Of a stretch of DNA of 20,077 bases, positions 8,521 through 20,077 are shown piece by piece. The notes under the pieces are model-generated. The model saw nothing but the letters and a program-made list of their open reading frames with translations, made no database searches and was not told where the DNA came from. Made by a program: the position numbers and the translations under genes. This stretch comes from Haplosporangium gracile (lineage: Eukaryota > Mortierellomycota > Mortierellomycetes > Mortierellales > Mortierellaceae). The first letter of the stretch is position 1; the number at the start of each line of letters is the position of its first letter. Location of the stretch: the NCBI GenBank assembly GCA_015499985.1, contig JAAAUF010000780.1, positions 1-20,077 on the forward strand. Reading direction: 5' to 3'.

Positions 8521-9244
8521 GATGTCTGCTCCATATCTTCCTCCTTTCCTTTCCGATGTTTTGCATGAAAATATACTCTGTTTAAGAGAAACCGTGTAAT
8601 TATTATCTTTTATGCTCCTTGGTTCTCAACACACAAGAATGCAATCTTTGAATGGGTGTCGTGCTTGTCGTGTTTGAACCCCTCCTGTGCTTCCCTTCCG
8701 CAAAGGCGTACATTATTATGTCTTTTTTTTCTCGTCTCCCAACCCGACAACATGGCCCCTCGTAAGGAGGGACGCCCTCTTGGCCATTGCACCGCACGTT
8801 GCCTTGGCATATTGTTCAAAAATCATGCGTGAAAGTAAGTACTTTTGAATACCTGATTAGCTACGACAGAGGAGGAAAGGAGGTATGAATACAAACCTCA
8901 TCTCTTTCACTTACCTCTTTTCGCAAATCCTGCATCCTCCCTTTTCCATGTTTATTTCCCTCACACACCCTCTCGCGCGCGCTCTTTCTTTCTCTATCTC
9001 TCTCTTCTCTCGCGTGTGCGCGACCTTTCCTTCTCTTCTTTCCCGCAGGTCTTGTAAATCAACTTGGCGCGGAAAAAAAAAAAAAAAAAGATAATAGCAG
9101 CGAAAAGGAACAGACCAAGAACGAGTGCAGGAGAAGGTGAGAGTAAGAAGGGAAAAAAATAAGAAAGGGATGTGGAGGGACAGGTTTGACCCTGCGTATT
9201 ACCCCTCAGGTTGCTTGTTTTAAACGACATAATCGTTTGGGGAG

Positions 9245-9275
<31 letters not shown>

Positions 9276-9934
9276 TGGAGATGCGGATTTAGAAAATGCT
9301 GACACATCCTTGAAAATCGAAAGTTTTGGTTGAGCCCTTATACCTCACTCCTCTTTTTCCTGGAGACACAGCAGGCTGGTGCTTATGATGGGAGCTGAGC
9401 TGAAAAAAAAAATTGGAGGCGCGGTTTGTCGCGTTAAAAATAATATTTTTTTTCAGGATGCTCACAAGAGAAATAAAAATGAACGCCACCAGAACACCGT
9501 TCCGATTTTCTCAAGTGGAACTTGGGGGGAAGCGCAATGAGATCCGGAGGAGTCTTTAATGACAAGCAAAAATGACTCTTTGTAGCAGCGCGCTTCGACT
9601 GTTTACAATCATCTTTTTTTTATCATAGTTTTTGGCGCTCCTGTACCCTTTGCCTCAACTGATATATCAGCCAACCTAATTAGTGTCATTGACGCGCGTA
9701 TGAAACCAACTGAACCGAGATCATGAGACGATTCGCCAAGGATACAAGCAGGCATAAGGTCAATCCAAAAACTCGGCACTTTAAGCGAACCTCAGAATAA
9801 AAAATGAATACAAAAAGGGAAAAGGCGCAAGATATTATTTGCAAAGTTAAGTACTGCGTTCTATCGACTAACCGTTTCATCCCTGTTCGGAGACACGCGC
9901 TTCTCCAAACACTCTTCATTCAATCGCTCCTTCT
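8521..9934. other. Intergenic region between the ACBP pseudogene and the MAP kinase gene
   Basis: This contains a TGC trinucleotide repeat (9245-9274), A and T runs, CT-rich stretches and the MAP kinase 3' flank. A 26-codon frame starting ATGGCCCCTCG at 8752 and a minus-strand polyserine frame (9305-8994) are the only coding-like scraps; neither resembles a known family. I see no supported gene. Confidence 0.55.
9245..9274. repeat. TGC trinucleotide repeat, ten units
   Basis: Ten perfect TGC units. On the minus strand this reads as GCA/AGC and would encode Ser or Gln in an open frame, but no gene is supported here. Confidence 0.95.
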
Positions 9935-12116
<2,182 letters not shown>

Positions 12117-12446
12117 CTTGGTTGTTCTGTGGGAAAATAAACAAAAGGTTGAATGTGGGAAAGGTGAGGGAAAGTAGATGGGGACAAAAAAAGGAAGGAA
12201 AAACAAGCCGTTCTCACTAGAAAGAGAAAGGGAAAAGAAGAAAAAGACAGTTGCGTTAAAAGACAGGAGTTGCTGTTGTTGCGAACGATAATGCCGATTC
12301 GTTCCAGGAAAGTGAAAAGGTTGTCGTTTTTGTTGGTGTACAAGGGGATAAAGGAAGGTCCAATTGCATAAACAACAGCAGCACCAAGGCAAACAAACAT
12401 AAGAGAAAGGGAACGTTAGGCAGCAAGGTACAGGCATGTAGTCACT

Positions 12447-12498
12447 CCTTGCTTGCCTGTCTTCCTGTCTGCTTTGCCTGCTTGCCTGCTTGCTTGTC
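12447..12498. repeat. Degenerate CTTG/CCTG tetranucleotide repeat
   Basis: Imperfect head-to-tail copies of CTTGCCTG and CTGTCTTC-like units make up most of this stretch upstream of the MAP kinase gene. Confidence 0.6.
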
Positions 12499-14178
12499 TA
12501 GTACCCCCTTCCTGTCTTTGTTCTTGTTCTTGTGTATCCATTTGAAGTGTGCGTGCGCTCTGCAGGCAAACAGCAGGCAGGCAACTCGCGTAAACAGGTC
12601 AGAGTCAACCAACTCAAAAAAAAAAAAAAGGAGGGGGAACCGACACACATCTTGTGTCGTTGTAGTTGTAGTTGTTGTTGTTCTTTGTTGTGATGTATCT
12701 CACATCCAGCCTCCCACTTGTTCGTCTGTCCGTTTCTCGCATCCCTATCCCACCGACACCACCAAGCGTAATAAACCAACTACCTCACCCAGCCCATTGG
12801 CACATAAGTCCACACATGCGTCCAACCACAAACAAACGAAGGGAAAAGGGAACCAATCGAGATACCAATAAGAATTGTCCAGCTGCCCCCTTCTTCATTC
12901 TCCCCTCTTGTTCAATTAGCCCCTCCTTTCTATCCCATTGCCTTTTTCCCTTGCTAATCGCGTCTGCTGAACCTATCATCGAACCGGGATAAAAAGACCA
13001 AGGGCGATGCAATAATCTTTCATTGGGTGCCCTTGGTACATTGGCTGTTGCACCAAACCCCGGTTCTCCTTCCTAGCCTCATTTTTTTTCATTCTTGATC
13101 ACCATATCGCACACCTCACATCCACACACATTGGTAAACCTATTGCGAATTCTCACGCAACAACACACATACACAATACAAACACAGCAAGAGTTCAGGC
13201 CAGGAAAAAAGGAAAAAAGATTGATCCAGATTACTGCTCTCGCTTTCTCGTTCCTGGGAAAACAAAAGGTCTCCTCGCTCGCAAGATGTGAACTGCCCCA
13301 CCCTCCTACCTTCTCCTTCCCAAACTGAATATTTTGTTCTTGCATGGTGATAAGTAAAAAAAAAAAAAAAAAAAAAAGAGCCTGCCAGACCGGCCTGTTG
13401 GGAGGAAGGGACGAATAATGGAGATAAAAGACGAACGGCAGAGAAGTCAGAGAGCACTGCGCGCCAAGGGGGTCTTCCTGCCTGTATGTATAATGTCCTG
13501 CGTGTTGTGGTGTGTTAGTGTTGTTGATAACGGAACGGAGTGATAGGATATAAGGATAGGGAGGCAGAGTGCTGTGTAAGTATATACCTGAAAGAGAGTG
13601 TGAAAGTGACAATAAAGAAAAAGAAAATGAGCAAAGAACGGTCGTGCGTATTGTAGAAAGGTGATTATGGGGAACTGAAAAGAGTTGATGGAGTGAAAGA
13701 GAGAGATGGGATGAAAAAAAGGGCGTGTGTGAAGAAAATGTGGAAGAGAAGGAAAGTGAAGGGGCAGCCAGTCGCACTGTCAAATATGAGAGGACTTTGT
13801 CAGTGTCGGCGAAAGTGAGGAAAAGGAGGGGAGGGGAGATCCGATTGACGCATTTCCTTCATGATTCCCACACAGAGTGAACCCGTGAAAAATGAACACA
13901 GTCAGAAAAAAAAATCAAGGGTGCTGCCCCATCTAATTGAAACAGAGAGAAGAAAAAAAACGCCACTGATTAGAGGTGATTTGAGTGTAGGTCCCAGGCG
14001 AGAGTTGGAGCAATGAGTGCAGAGGACCTCCTTTGCTTTGCCCATGACATGCAAACCACTGCAATGCTGTCGATATTGTTTGTTATTGCTAGATCTCTTT
14101 GTTAATAACTATTAATGATGAACAAGGGCTCAGCATAGCCCTCTTTCTCTCCATTTTTCAATTGCTCGCCTTACTGGG

Positions 14179-14197
14179 CCAATATCCTCAAGCCAAT
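14179..14197 (+). promoter_or_regulatory. Two CCAAT motifs upstream of the HUT1-like gene
   Basis: CCAAT occurs at 14179-14183 and 14193-14197, about 250 bp upstream of the start codon and in the same orientation as the gene. CCAAT boxes are bound by the Hap/NF-Y complex in fungi; function here is inferred. Confidence 0.35.
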
Positions 14198-14440
14198 TGA
14201 TCGTGAACAACAACAACAACAGCCGAGAGCCCTGTGGTGATGCTATTTTCAGGGATCGCCCAGTCGATTGCTGCCAGCGCACGATTCGCCCAAATATATG
14301 ATCGTGACTGCTTACTCACTTCATTTGTTCCATCAAACCTAACAGGGGACAGCTCCTCCTCCACATCTCTTCTTCTTTCCTTTCATTCATTTTCATTACC
14401 CTCTACCTCTCCCTCCTCCGAACCTACACATACACACACC

Positions 14441-15681
14441 ATGCTGCGTCTGGCTGGCTGCGTAGCTGGGTAAGAACTTTCTCCTTTCTTTTCTCTCTCT
14501 TCATTCGCACTTACTTTTCATGACTTCCATTAACTTTCATTGAACAGCTCGGAATCAGATTCAACCCAACATCAAACAAACATAACGCTAAACAATTACA
14601 AAACATCATTCGCCAAAATAATGATAGCATCTACTCCTGCTTCCTGACATGGGGTTACTATCAAGAAAAAGTCTCAACAACCCCCTACGGAGAAGACGCC
14701 CAAAAGTTCAAGTTCTTCATCATCCTCAACCTCGCCCAATCCCTCTGTGCCGCCACCGTCGCATTCCTCTACCTCACCTTCCAGGGCAAAACCCTCTCTC
14801 GCCCTTCCTCATCCCTCACCTTCAAATACCTTCAAGTCGCTCTCATCGGAGTCATTGCCTCACCCTTCTCCTATGCCGCCTTGAAACACATCGACTACCC
14901 AACCATGATCTTGACCAAGTCCTGTAAACTGGTCCCTGTTATGTTGATGAACATCTTGCTCTACCGTCGCAAGTTCCCAACCTACAAGTATATCTGCGTC
15001 GCACTCGTTACGATTGGAGTCTCAGGATTCATGCTCTTCGCACCCATGGACGATCACAAGGGAAAGAAGGGCGCTGCGACCTCATCGTTGTATGGACTCT
15101 TCTTGGTGGCGATCAACTTGACCCTCGACGGCGTGACCAACTCGACTCAGGATCAGATCTTCCATGCCTACAAGGTCACAGGACAGCAGATGATGTGCTT
15201 CATGAACCTCTTCATGTCCGCATACATGACCATCTGGCTCTTGAATCCCTTCAACCCAGAACTCGGACAGGCTCTCGCCTTCTGCCAGACTCATCCTGCT
15301 ATTATCAAGGACATCGCCATGTTCTCAATCTGTGGCGCTTTGGGCCAGTGCTTCATCTTTTATACCCTTGAGCAGTACGGCTCCCTGTCGCTTGTCACCG
15401 TCACCGTTACCCGGAAACTCTTCACCATCCTTTTGTCCGTTGTTGCATACGGACATCAGCTTACTCTCCAGCAATGGTCCATGGTCGCCGTTGTGTTCTC
15501 AGGAATCGGACTCGAGGCCTATGTCAAGCGATCTGAAAAGTTGCAGAAAATGGCTTTGTCGACTACTACGACAAAGACTGAGAAGGTCGTTCAGGATTTA
15601 CCTACTGGAGCTACTACTACGACTACTACCACCACTACCACCACTAGGCAGAGAACCACTATTGTTGCCCCTAAGAACTAA
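14441..15681 (+). CDS. HUT1: HUT1/SLC35B1-family ER nucleotide(-sugar) transporter (two exons, 360 aa)
   Basis: A multi-pass ER membrane transporter of the drug/metabolite transporter superfamily. Yeast Hut1 has been linked to UDP-galactose transport, and human SLC35B1 to ER ATP/ADP exchange. Exon 1 is 14441-14469 (MLRLAGCVAG) and exon 2 is 14628-15681, joined at GG|C. The joined start MLRLAGCVAGIYSCFLTWGY plus the following QEKV matches the first helix of SLC35B1 (CFLGVFVCYFYYGILQEK). Further matches are YPTMILTKSCKLVPVMLM, INLTLDGVTNSTQDQ, a QQMMCFMNL run and TVTVTRKLFTILLSV, and about ten hydrophobic segments are apparent. The C-tail is unusual: a run of about eleven Thr precedes RQRTTIVAPKN, with no terminal dilysine like the KKTSH end of human SLC35B1. 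An acceptor further upstream (14547) also reads open but would not restore phase with exon 1, so the 14627 acceptor is preferred. Confidence 0.92.
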
Positions 15682-17148
15682 GGTTTTTTGTTTTTTGTTT
15701 TTTGTTTTCATGACCCCTACTTACCTATTAGAATAAACATTTTAAATACATTCACAAACAAAAACACATGGACCTGGACAGACACTTTAGAGGGCCGTGT
15801 CCTCTTTGACTCTTTTATTTTTGATATTGAGGTTGGTATTGCTCGTCACATTTCTCACTCCTTCAAATCCTCGAGGCTTGAGAGCTGGGAACTCTTTTCT
15901 TCCCCCCTACTCTAGTACAAACCCCTTAGTCTCTTTATTATCTTTTGAGTCCCTACTTCGACTTCATCCCCGAATTTCCCGAATGGTTCGAGTGTTTTTT
16001 GTTATTATTTAACAAGAGGGCATAGATGGAATAAACGAACCAAGTGGCATTCAAAGCTGTAACAGTAACACAAAACTAACCCTTATTTTTCTTGATTCAG
16101 GCACCACCAACAAACTAACCATCCTTACACACTCTTTCTCTCCTCCATTAAGCACGAAAACTGACATAAACTACTATTATTATTTTTTAATATCAATTTT
16201 TATTTGAGGGAATTACAATCAAAAAAGGAAGGAACAAAAAAAAGAACAAATGGTAATGAAAAAAAGTATTTTGTACAAAGAGCGGGCGCTACCAAGCAAG
16301 GAGGGATTGGTGTGTCATTCCCTTCTTCACTTTGCCTTTTTTTGCACTCTTCAGAAGACGAGTTGAAGAAAAAAGACGAGGATGAAGAAAAAAAAGGGGG
16401 GGGAGAATAACTGTCGTTACGTTCATATCGCCCGAATTTGCATAACTGTCAAATCGGAAAAAGAAAAAAGAAAAGGGGAGGGGGAAAGGGGGATAAAACA
16501 ACAAAAGAGAAAAAGAGACAAAAAGGGGGGAAGGAGAGAATTGGAAAGGAAGAACAAAAATTGGAGTCAAAGGACTTGTAAAGCGGAGCGTTTTTTTTTG
16601 GTTTTTTTGGTTGCTGTCGTTGTCGCTGTCGTTGTTGTTATATGGAAGTCGTTGTCGTTTGTGTCGTTTGTCATGTGTCGTAGTTGCTTGGTAGGTCGCA
16701 TGGTGGTAAAATGCCAATGAGGGGGTGCAAAAAACTATGTATATGTTGGCATATGAGGTGTGTCGATAAGTCTGAGAAAAATTTACAGGCGAGAAGTAAG
16801 TTGTTGGTGTTGGTGCATTGGGGTATGAGTTCGGCGCGCTCCTGTCCACGATATTGATCAGTCTCCGTAAACCCCTCAAAACAAGGCTGGCATCCTCTAG
16901 CGCCACCAATCCCTTTCCTCCTCAAGGTGAAGTAAGGAGAGAGAGTGGAACCGCAGGATGTTGGCCCAGATCCTACCTCCTGGGGCCCACTTGTTTGTGG
17001 CTGATTGTTGTATGTACATTCGTCGTCATCGTCGTCTGGCTCGAGGAGGTGGAAGACATCCAAGTCGGTGCAAATTCCGTCCGCGTCGTTTAAAACGTCA
17101 ATTCTGACGCGTCAACGCCACCTCCTTTCTTTGGTCACGGTCTTGTCT
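15682..17148. other. Convergent 3' region of the HUT1-like and bHLH genes
   Basis: The left part is the HUT1-like 3' UTR, starting with a triple GTTTTTT repeat (about 15683-15708) and holding AATAAA at 15732-15737 and 16030-16035. The right part is the 3' flank of the minus-strand bHLH gene, with purine-rich plus-strand stretches at 16200-16560. A minus-strand stretch at about 17098-16964 reads as an acidic, coding-like frame (see findings). I see no other gene. Confidence 0.55.
15732..15737 (+). terminator. Polyadenylation signal AATAAA of the HUT1-like gene
   Basis: AATAAA lies 51 nt past the stop codon, on the coding strand and in AT-rich context, a normal position for a poly(A) signal. 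A second copy lies at 16030-16035. Confidence 0.5.
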
Positions 17149-19797
17149 TTAGTTCTGGCCACCATTGCCACTAGCCGAGACTATCCGCATCATGCCAAAG
17201 TCTTGTTGGAGCTGAGGTCCTGGTCCTGCTCCGTTCACGCCATTGGCGTTGTTCTCGTCACCAGTGGACCCGGCGCCGTTTCTTGATCGGAGCTGTGCCT
17301 CCAACTCCTGGTTCCGGTTGGTCTGTGACGCGACCAACTGCTGCAAGTGGCGGATGTAGTCGACCGACTTTCGAAGGATGACTCCCTTATTGGGCTTGTT
17401 GGCGCTGTCGACATAGATCTCGGGGAGCAATGTTGAGAGTTCTTGAATCTTTTCATTGATGTTATCACGGCGACGACGTTCAACTATGACGAATGCCAAG
17501 GTTAGAAAGGGTAGAATGAGATCTTTTGTTAGTAAAAAAAAAAAAAGTCTAGATCATTGATCACCAGACTTGATATGGTGATATTCAACGAGTGAGCAAG
17601 AAAGACACAAGAGCCATTTGGATGATCTCGATGACATACCTGCATTGTGGCTCTCTCGGCGTCTTCTCCTCTTCTCGTTCATCAGTAGAGCGCGGTTGTT
17701 TCCCCTAGAAAAGCAGCGGATGACAAGTCAAACAAACACACAAACAAGAAAAGAAAAAAAGAGGCGGGAGTTGGTCAGTTGTGTTTGGGTTGTTTTTCCT
17801 TATGCTTTGTTTCTTCAGGCAATGACAATTTAGGCAACCAAGGCAGCAGCCCTTTGGTTTGCTGCTGCGTTACTGCTGTGGGCGAGTGATACACCTCTGC
17901 CTGTGGGCCTATTATGCAACTTTGCGTCATCGTCTACAAAAAGGTCAATCCCTTCCTCCCTCTCCTTCCTTCCTCACTTTGCCCGCCGATTCCGCCTTCT
18001 CTCTCTTTGTGTTGCTCGCCCCTTTTTTTATTCTGCATCTGGTCGAAAGGCACAGAGCACACATAAACAAATAACAATAACAACAGTTGGTAAGGCATGG
18101 CATGGCATGTTCCTGTACCTGTTCATCCATCTCAAGAAGAGAACAGCGAATGTCAACAGAGAGGAAGGGAGAAGGAGCGAACGTGGGGGGTGTTCGAAAG
18201 GGGGGGGGTTAAGAGAGACGGAGAGAGAGAGACAAGCCTAACATGAACAAGCACACCAAGCATGGTTTTGTTTGTGTTTTTTTGCATAAACGGATGGAGG
18301 ATGGATATCGCCTCCTCCCCCCTAGCCTTGCCACCCTTTTCTCTCTTCATGGAATACAATATCCGTTCTTTTTTTAAAAAAAGAGAGAAAGGCAGTATGC
18401 GTACGCATATCGCACATGCATGGGATGCAACAAGTGAAAAAAAAAATGGCGCGTATTCTTGGAACTTCGCATCTGGACATCACTTCCGCCCTTGTCTTCT
18501 TTTTGCTTACGAGCCCCCCTTCTCCGTTTGTCTTTATGCAAACCAGACTAAGCAAACACGCATCCTTTACTCCCCCAAAACGCAACAAGAACAGCACCAG
18601 GAGGCGATGCAAGAAATCTGCAGGCTCCACGCTACAAAGTCCATCCGTCCATCTGTTTGTCCGTCTGTCTGTTTTTCTATCAGTCAGTCAGCCCGTACTT
18701 TGCCCCGCATACACACTATAGTCTCTTACTCTCTGTCGCCCCTTCTTTTTAGATTTTCTTCTTTTTTATGCGTATCCTCCAACCTGTGTTGAACGTGGGG
18801 CCTAGAGGGGTCCTTGTTGGAATTGAACTCAACTCAATTGTACTGAATTGGATAAGTGTACAAAAAGATGATATAGACAGATAAGCAATAAAACTTACTT
18901 GTGGTCGCCATCTTCCTCAAAAAGGCTGCTCATCATGCCAGTCATCTCTCCCTGGGGGAACTGGAGCCCTGCTGGGTTCTCGAATGATCCGACGATGTGG
19001 CCGCCATCGGTGGTGCCGAACCAGTCGGATCGGGGGACGGGCATGGACATGGAGTGGAAGGGGTTGGCCGAAGGGAGGGACATGTGGCGGCCAAACTTCA
19101 TGTCGAGGGCGCGGGAGCCGCTGGGCAGACTAAAGTCGCCCTCGGGGAAGAAGTCGGACTCGACGGGTGAATACAAAGATCTGTTCCCAGGCGAATCGCC
19201 GTAAGAGTGTTGGTGTTGAATGTTCATGGGCAAGGGCTTTGCGTGGGACAGAGTGCCTGTGCCGGGGTGATTGAAATCGTCTGGACTGTCAAAATCGTTC
19301 CTGGGCGAGTTCAATGGAGAGCTTGAGCCAGGGGAAAGCATGTTGCGGTGCTCGCCAAAGTCCATCTCGGACGCCATAAAGTCGGGGGAGCCGGCTTCTT
19401 GCTTGACGTTATTCTGGTTGCTGTTCGAGTTGCTGCTGTTGCGCTTGCTGCCAAGACCACTGCGACGGAGACCGCCAGTTGCACCGGTAGTAGTGGGAGC
19501 ATTAGTAAGAGAGTTGATGGACGAGACCGAGGAGGAAGGGAAGAGCGAGGACATGTTTTGGTTCATGGTCATCTGGAGCAAACCAGGATCGATGGTACCA
19601 GCGTATGAGTTGTTGGGGGTGCCAGTGTTGGGGTTGTTTCCGACCCCGTTGGGATGGCTGTGAGGGTGGTGACCGTGATGGTTGAGGAAGGACATTGGCA
19701 TGGCCATGGTCTGTTGTTGTTGCTGTTGTTGTTGAAGGTGATAGTTTGTGGGGAATTGCAGTCGCATGGGTTGGGAAGACTGCGGAACAGTGAACAT
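17149..19797 (-). CDS. bHLH transcription factor with class B basic region (three exons, 432 aa)
   Basis: A nuclear DNA-binding regulator. Minus-strand exons are 19797-18899, 17704-17640 and 17483-17149; junctions AA|G and G|TT keep one frame. Order: poly-Gln (22-29), His-rich segment (39-49), Asn/Ser-rich linker with RRSGLGSKRN, a Ser-Pro-rich acidic region (132-215) and the bHLH domain (about 312-372). The basic region RRRRRESHNAVERRRRDN has His319, Glu323 and Arg327, the class B set that reads CACGTG. Helix 1 is INEKIQELSTLLPE, the loop DSANKPNKG, and helix 2 VILRKSVDYIRHLQQLV with a short coiled extension to about 386. It resembles the USF/MITF-type bHLH branch and similar basidiomycete and Mucoromycota factors; no named orthologue is claimed. 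The second exon is only 65 nt and carries the basic region. Joining of the first exon is supported by phase, a GTAAGT donor and a CTAG acceptor, across a 1194-nt intron. Confidence 0.85.
17705..18898 (-). other. Long (1194 nt) intron of the bHLH gene
   Basis: Bounded on the minus strand by GTAAGT (18898) and CTAG (17705). It holds GGCAT direct repeats near 18095 and a degenerate TCCG/TCTG tetranucleotide stretch near 18640-18690. No RNA gene or convincing internal exon was seen. If real exons are hidden here, the protein would differ. Confidence 0.6.
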
Positions 19798-20077
19798 TTC
19801 TTTAGAAAATGAAAGAGAAAAAGAGAGGAAAAGAGAGAGAAAGGGAAGAAGAATCAGGACAAGTTAAGTAAGTACGTGGAAGAAGGAGGAAGAGGGAAGA
19901 GTGGTTAGTTGACGTGAAAATTGAGCTAAGTTGAGAAGCAGGGAGAGAGTAAGGGAGATAAACAGAGGAGGGGGGTTGAGGGGGATAAGAGAAGAGGAGG
20001 AGAAAGAAGAATAAGAAGGAGGAAGACGAGAGATGGGGATGAGGAGGGGCAAACAGAGGGAAAAGAAGAACAAAAAA
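19798..20077 (-). other. 5' leader and promoter edge of the bHLH gene
   Basis: On the minus strand this is an almost continuous pyrimidine tract, the same leader pattern as at the other genes. No coding exon is supported, and the window ends inside it. Confidence 0.5.

Larger units (their letters stand above)
12117..14440. other. Divergent promoter region between the MAP kinase and HUT1-like genes
   Basis: A 2.3 kb region with no supported coding exon. Near the left end a clear 3' splice site faces the MAP kinase start, suggesting a 5' UTR intron. The minus strand at about 13590-13800 is pyrimidine-rich and could be the distal MAP kinase leader. The right end holds two CCAAT motifs and a CT-rich leader for the HUT1-like gene. 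A degenerate CTTG/CCTG repeat (12447-12498) and A/T runs occur. The long minus-strand frame at 13783-13079 is low-complexity Ser/Leu/Phe and is not a gene. Confidence 0.6.

Noticed and set aside
8752..8832. 26-codon frame starting ATGGCCCCTCG
   Set aside because: The start context is reasonable and a GTAAGTAC follows the stop, but the peptide is too short and unlike any family I recognise.
8994..9305. 103-codon minus-strand frame starting MSAFSKSASPG with polyserine
   Set aside because: The serine run comes from the TGC repeat and the rest contains a poly-Phe tract from a homopolymer. No splice-supported extension or homology is visible.
13079..13783. 234-codon open frame on the minus strand
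   Set aside because: It is Ser, Leu, Phe and His-rich low complexity from a pyrimidine-rich strand, includes a run of Phe from a poly-T tract, and matches no family.
14126..14143. AGGGCT / AGCCCT inverted repeat upstream of the HUT1-like gene
   Set aside because: A six-base stem with no T tract or conserved context is expected by chance.
16289..16909. 206-codon open frame on the minus strand
   Set aside because: Composition follows a purine-rich plus strand (runs of Phe, Ser, Pro, Leu). It lies in the convergent 3' region and has no domain.
18262..18792. 176-codon open frame on the plus strand
   Set aside because: It lies within the long intron of the bHLH gene on the opposite strand, is low complexity at its end, and shows no recognisable motif.

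Overview
This window is eukaryotic nuclear DNA from a filamentous fungus. Every confident gene is split by short GT-AG introns, mostly with GTAAG or GTATG donors, and the gene set is fungal: a Slt2/Mpk1-type MAP kinase, a YMC-type mitochondrial carrier, a HUT1-type nucleotide-sugar transporter and a class B bHLH factor. Genes are intron-rich, promoters carry pyrimidine-rich coding strands, and spacing is loose. This fits an early-diverging fungus such as a Mortierella relative, but that placement is inference.

Layout from left to right: (1) the N-terminal part of a Ser/Thr-rich protein on the minus strand, running off the left edge (1-280); (2) a three-exon gene for a small MAPR/cytochrome b5-like heme-binding protein, minus strand (816-1472); (3) a divergent 1.3 kb promoter region; (4) a four-exon YMC1/2-like mitochondrial carrier, plus strand (2783-4987), with a 21-nt exon, a 909-nt intron and an Ala-rich insertion; (5) a four-exon acyl-CoA-binding protein gene, plus strand (5681-6544), with an exon contributing only the start codon and an 8-nt microexon; (6) a decayed tandem copy of the acyl-CoA-binding protein gene (about 7812-8520) with two nonsense codons and a frame disruption; (7) a seven-exon cell-wall-integrity MAP kinase, minus strand (9935-12116); (8) a 2.3 kb divergent promoter region; (9) a two-exon HUT1/SLC35B1-type ER transporter, plus strand (14441-15681); (10) a convergent 3' region; (11) a three-exon bHLH transcription factor, minus strand (17149-19797), whose N-terminal half has seven Ser-Pro sites and an exact phosphorylation-dependent SUMO motif.

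The genes do not form a cluster with one evident job. Weak shared themes are lipid and acyl-CoA handling (MAPR-type protein, acyl-CoA-binding protein and its pseudogene) and signalling (MAP kinase, and a Ser-Pro-rich factor that a proline-directed kinase could modify). The acyl-CoA-binding gene promoter has a CACGTG box, the site class the bHLH basic region is expected to bind. None of these links is shown by the sequence alone.

I see no mobile element, CRISPR array, tRNA or rRNA gene. The most noteworthy items are the ACBP gene/pseudogene pair, the microexons, the carrier insertion and the regulatory motif array of the bHLH factor. I did not find evidence of a wholly new biological system. 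Exon boundaries were worked out by hand from splice signals, reading phase and family knowledge.
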